Part shown: positions 62,615-64,000 of the stretch, in pieces
Position numbering within the stretch: the stretch's first letter is position 1
Layout of the letters: the number at the start of each line of letters is the position of its first letter
Origin: Thermococcus siculi
GTDB lineage: Archaea > Methanobacteriota_B > Thermococci > Thermococcales > Thermococcaceae
Direction of reading: 5' to 3'
Length of the DNA: 64,000 nucleotides
NCBI RefSeq assembly: GCF_002214505.1
Contig: NZ_CP015103.1
Span: 248,001 to 312,000, forward strand
Translations under genes and position numbers: made by a program
The notes under the pieces: model-generated
What the model saw: only the letters and a program-made list of their open reading frames with translations
Told to the model about the DNA's origin: nothing
Database searches by the model: none

Positions 62615-63645
62615 AAAAGAGCATTATAATTCCAATTTCAATTATTCTAATCACCTCAGTGGCCCCGGTCTCTTCCGCAGCTCCCTATTGGTTCAGGGAA
62701 GGAACCTACCTCAGGTACGCCGCAAAAATGCCCGAACACCCAGACCGGCACGAGGTGAACGTATTCCCCGTGTGGCCGCAGCTTCTTCCCGGGGATGCAT
62801 ACTCCAGAATAAAGAAGGCCTACGAGGGAACCTCAAGCTTGATTAAGATGGATAACAACTCCATAGTGTCCCTAATAGTACAGGGAGATTCGTATCTGAC
62901 TTTTGAAATTTTTAACGTCACTAATGAGAGTGCCCTTGTGAGGGTTACTCTGGAGTTGAACAACGTGAGTGTGAGGTCGGGAGCAACACTCCCCCGCCTG
63001 GTTCTATCGAAGGTTCTCCGCTTAAATCTGACTGACATGATGTACTACGAGGAGGACGGCACACCAATCGGACCCCCAACTTTCTTCATAGATCCCAGCA
63101 ATCCCCCAACCAAAGGGGAGCACGTTCTCTCGCCCGAGTTTATGAAAAAACACCGTTTACTGGGAGACGATATTGTTGTGACGAACGTCTCCTTCACGTG
63201 GATGGAGGACAAAATCCTCCACACCCATTACAGGGATTTTCTGCCTCCTTATCTCTACATCGAGGGGAGAAGCAGGTACCTAGTCTATGACCTAAAAACT
63301 GGGGACAGTGTGGAAACCATAACCCAGCTGGTCTACGATATTGACACGGGAATATTGATAACGACGCTGTTCTGTGATGCCACCCCCGAACTCGCCAGCA
63401 TCGGGGTCATCGACCCATCTCCCCTGGATCGGGTTAACTCCAGGAGGCTTGAAAGAACCGTTGAGGAAGGGAAAGCTGACAGGGAGTGGTATGCTCAGGG
63501 TTTCAACCTCTATGACACAAACATTAAGTTCCCGGAGACTTCGTCAACAGCAACTCCAAACACGGGGATGAAGTACTTCTTCGCGGTTTCCCTCGTCTGC
63601 CTGCTCCCCACCATCATTCTCACCTGGAGGTGGAGAAGAGGATGA
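62611..63645 (+). CDS. Surface protein of a tandem paralogous family (copy 2)
   Basis: A 344-residue paralog of copy 1 with the same layout: signal peptide (1-23), APYWFREGTYLRYAAKMPE, N-glycosylation sites, DMMYYEEDGTPIGPPTFFIDP, HTHYRDFLPPYLYIE, FNLYDTNIKFPE and a C-terminal helix followed by WRWRRG. It overlaps both neighbours by 4 bases. Bases 62883-62969 are almost identical to the matching part of copy 3. Function unknown. Confidence 0.78.
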   Translation: MKKSIIIPISIILITSVAPVSSAAPYWFREGTYLRYAAKMPEHPDRHEVNVFPVWPQLLPGDAYSRIKKAYEGTSSLIKMDNNSIVSLIVQGDSYLTFEIFNVTNESALVRVTLELNNVSVRSGATLPRLVLSKVLRLNLTDMMYYEEDGTPIGPPTFFIDPSNPPTKGEHVLSPEFMKKHRLLGDDIVVTNVSFTWMEDKILHTHYRDFLPPYLYIEGRSRYLVYDLKTGDSVETITQLVYDIDTGILITTLFCDATPELASIGVIDPSPLDRVNSRRLERTVEEGKADREWYAQGFNLYDTNIKFPETSSTATPNTGMKYFFAVSLVCLLPTIILTWRWRRG

Positions 63646-64000
63646 GAAAAACCGCCATCATAGTCCTCGCGGTAATAACGCTCTCAATAATAATACCTCC
63701 CGCCTACTCCCACCCATACTGGTTCAAAGAAGGAGCCTACATCAAATACGTAATGAAAATGCCCGACAACCCCGAGAAAAACGAGGTAAACATCTTTATG
63801 ATCTGGCCAAGACTCCTTCCAAAGGACGCTTACGAGCAGATTAGGGAGATTTATGAGAAGGACACCAACCCCACCAAAATTGACAACCGCAGCATGATAT
63901 CGCTCTTCGTTACGGGAGATTCGTATCTAACTTTTGAAATTTTTAACGTCAGTAATGAGAGTGCCCTCGTGAGGGTTACTCTGGAGTTGAACAACGTGAG
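63642..64000 (+). CDS. Surface protein of a tandem paralogous family (copy 3, 3' truncated by window)
   Basis: About 119 residues are visible before the window ends: a signal peptide, then HPYWFKEGAYIKYVMKMPD, EVNIFMIWPRLLPKDAYEQI and SLFVTGDSYLTFEIFN. The start overlaps copy 2 by 4 bases. It is most like copy 2, and the last 87 visible bases differ from copy 2 at only three positions. More copies may follow outside the window. Confidence 0.75.
   Translation, partial: MRKTAIIVLAVITLSIIIPPAYSHPYWFKEGAYIKYVMKMPDNPEKNEVNIFMIWPRLLPKDAYEQIREIYEKDTNPTKIDNRSMISLFVTGDSYLTFEIFNVSNESALVRVTLELNNV

Overview
The window comes from a hyperthermophilic archaeon of the order Thermococcales, most likely a higher-GC Thermococcus. 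The evidence is the WtpABC tungstate transporter, the shared-gamma POR/VOR cluster, archaeal transcription factor E, NAC, NBP35/Mrp, DUF257 and DUF2110 proteins, encoded CCA ends on both tRNAs, GGTG-type ribosome binding sites and A/T-rich TATA boxes about 25 bases before inferred transcription starts. Genes are densely packed, often overlapping by 4 bases. No rRNA, insertion sequence or CRISPR array was seen.

Layout. 1-2626: end of wtpA, then wtpB and wtpC. 2598-7039: tRNA-modifying TrmO, a MoxR/DUF58/membrane-protein operon and a PH-domain protein. 7079-11238: a PP-loop reductase-like protein, a secreted membrane-anchored GH13 glucanotransferase with a Thermococcales glycolytic motif operator, and a DUF257 protein. 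11305-15165: the two TldD/TldE protease halves, a ferritin-like protein and a lipoprotein. 15248-21562: a double-HTH regulator with a small membrane protein, a Usp/transporter/Usp operon, a secreted Lon-like S16 protease and an M20 peptidase. 21788-31859: tRNA-Ala, a panE/DUF47/serA operon, RNA methyltransferase, DNA repair and TPR genes, a VapBC pair, a frameshifted small gene, NAC, HflX and a PiT phosphate permease.

32083-44109 is the metabolic core. The seven genes for pyruvate and 2-oxoisovalerate ferredoxin oxidoreductases (porG-vorDAB-porDAB) lie next to a carbon monoxide dehydrogenase operon read on the minus strand: cooF, cooS, a two-cluster ferredoxin, a GltD-like flavoprotein, a second CooF-like protein and a hydrogenase-maturation protease. 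cooC diverges from it across a 336-base control region rich in inverted repeats. No hydrogenase or Mrp antiporter genes lie here, so CO electrons may pass to NAD(P) through the flavoprotein.

44191-47787 is an FmdE protein with a BtuFCD-type importer. 47871-55067 holds mrp, a membrane protein, the tfe/DUF2110 pair, a PfkB kinase, an ACT regulator, acylphosphatase, CutA and DUF99. A textbook C/D box guide RNA with its own promoter sits at 55097-55162. 55161-61199 holds a tandem Usp protein, gcvT, an ATPase with a duplicated operator over its start, an EamA transporter, tRNA-Gly followed by three hairpins, a methyltransferase and an Sfm1-like SPOUT protein. 61409-64000 is a tandem family of surface proteins of unknown function, running off the end, with a sharply bounded near-identical block that suggests gene conversion.
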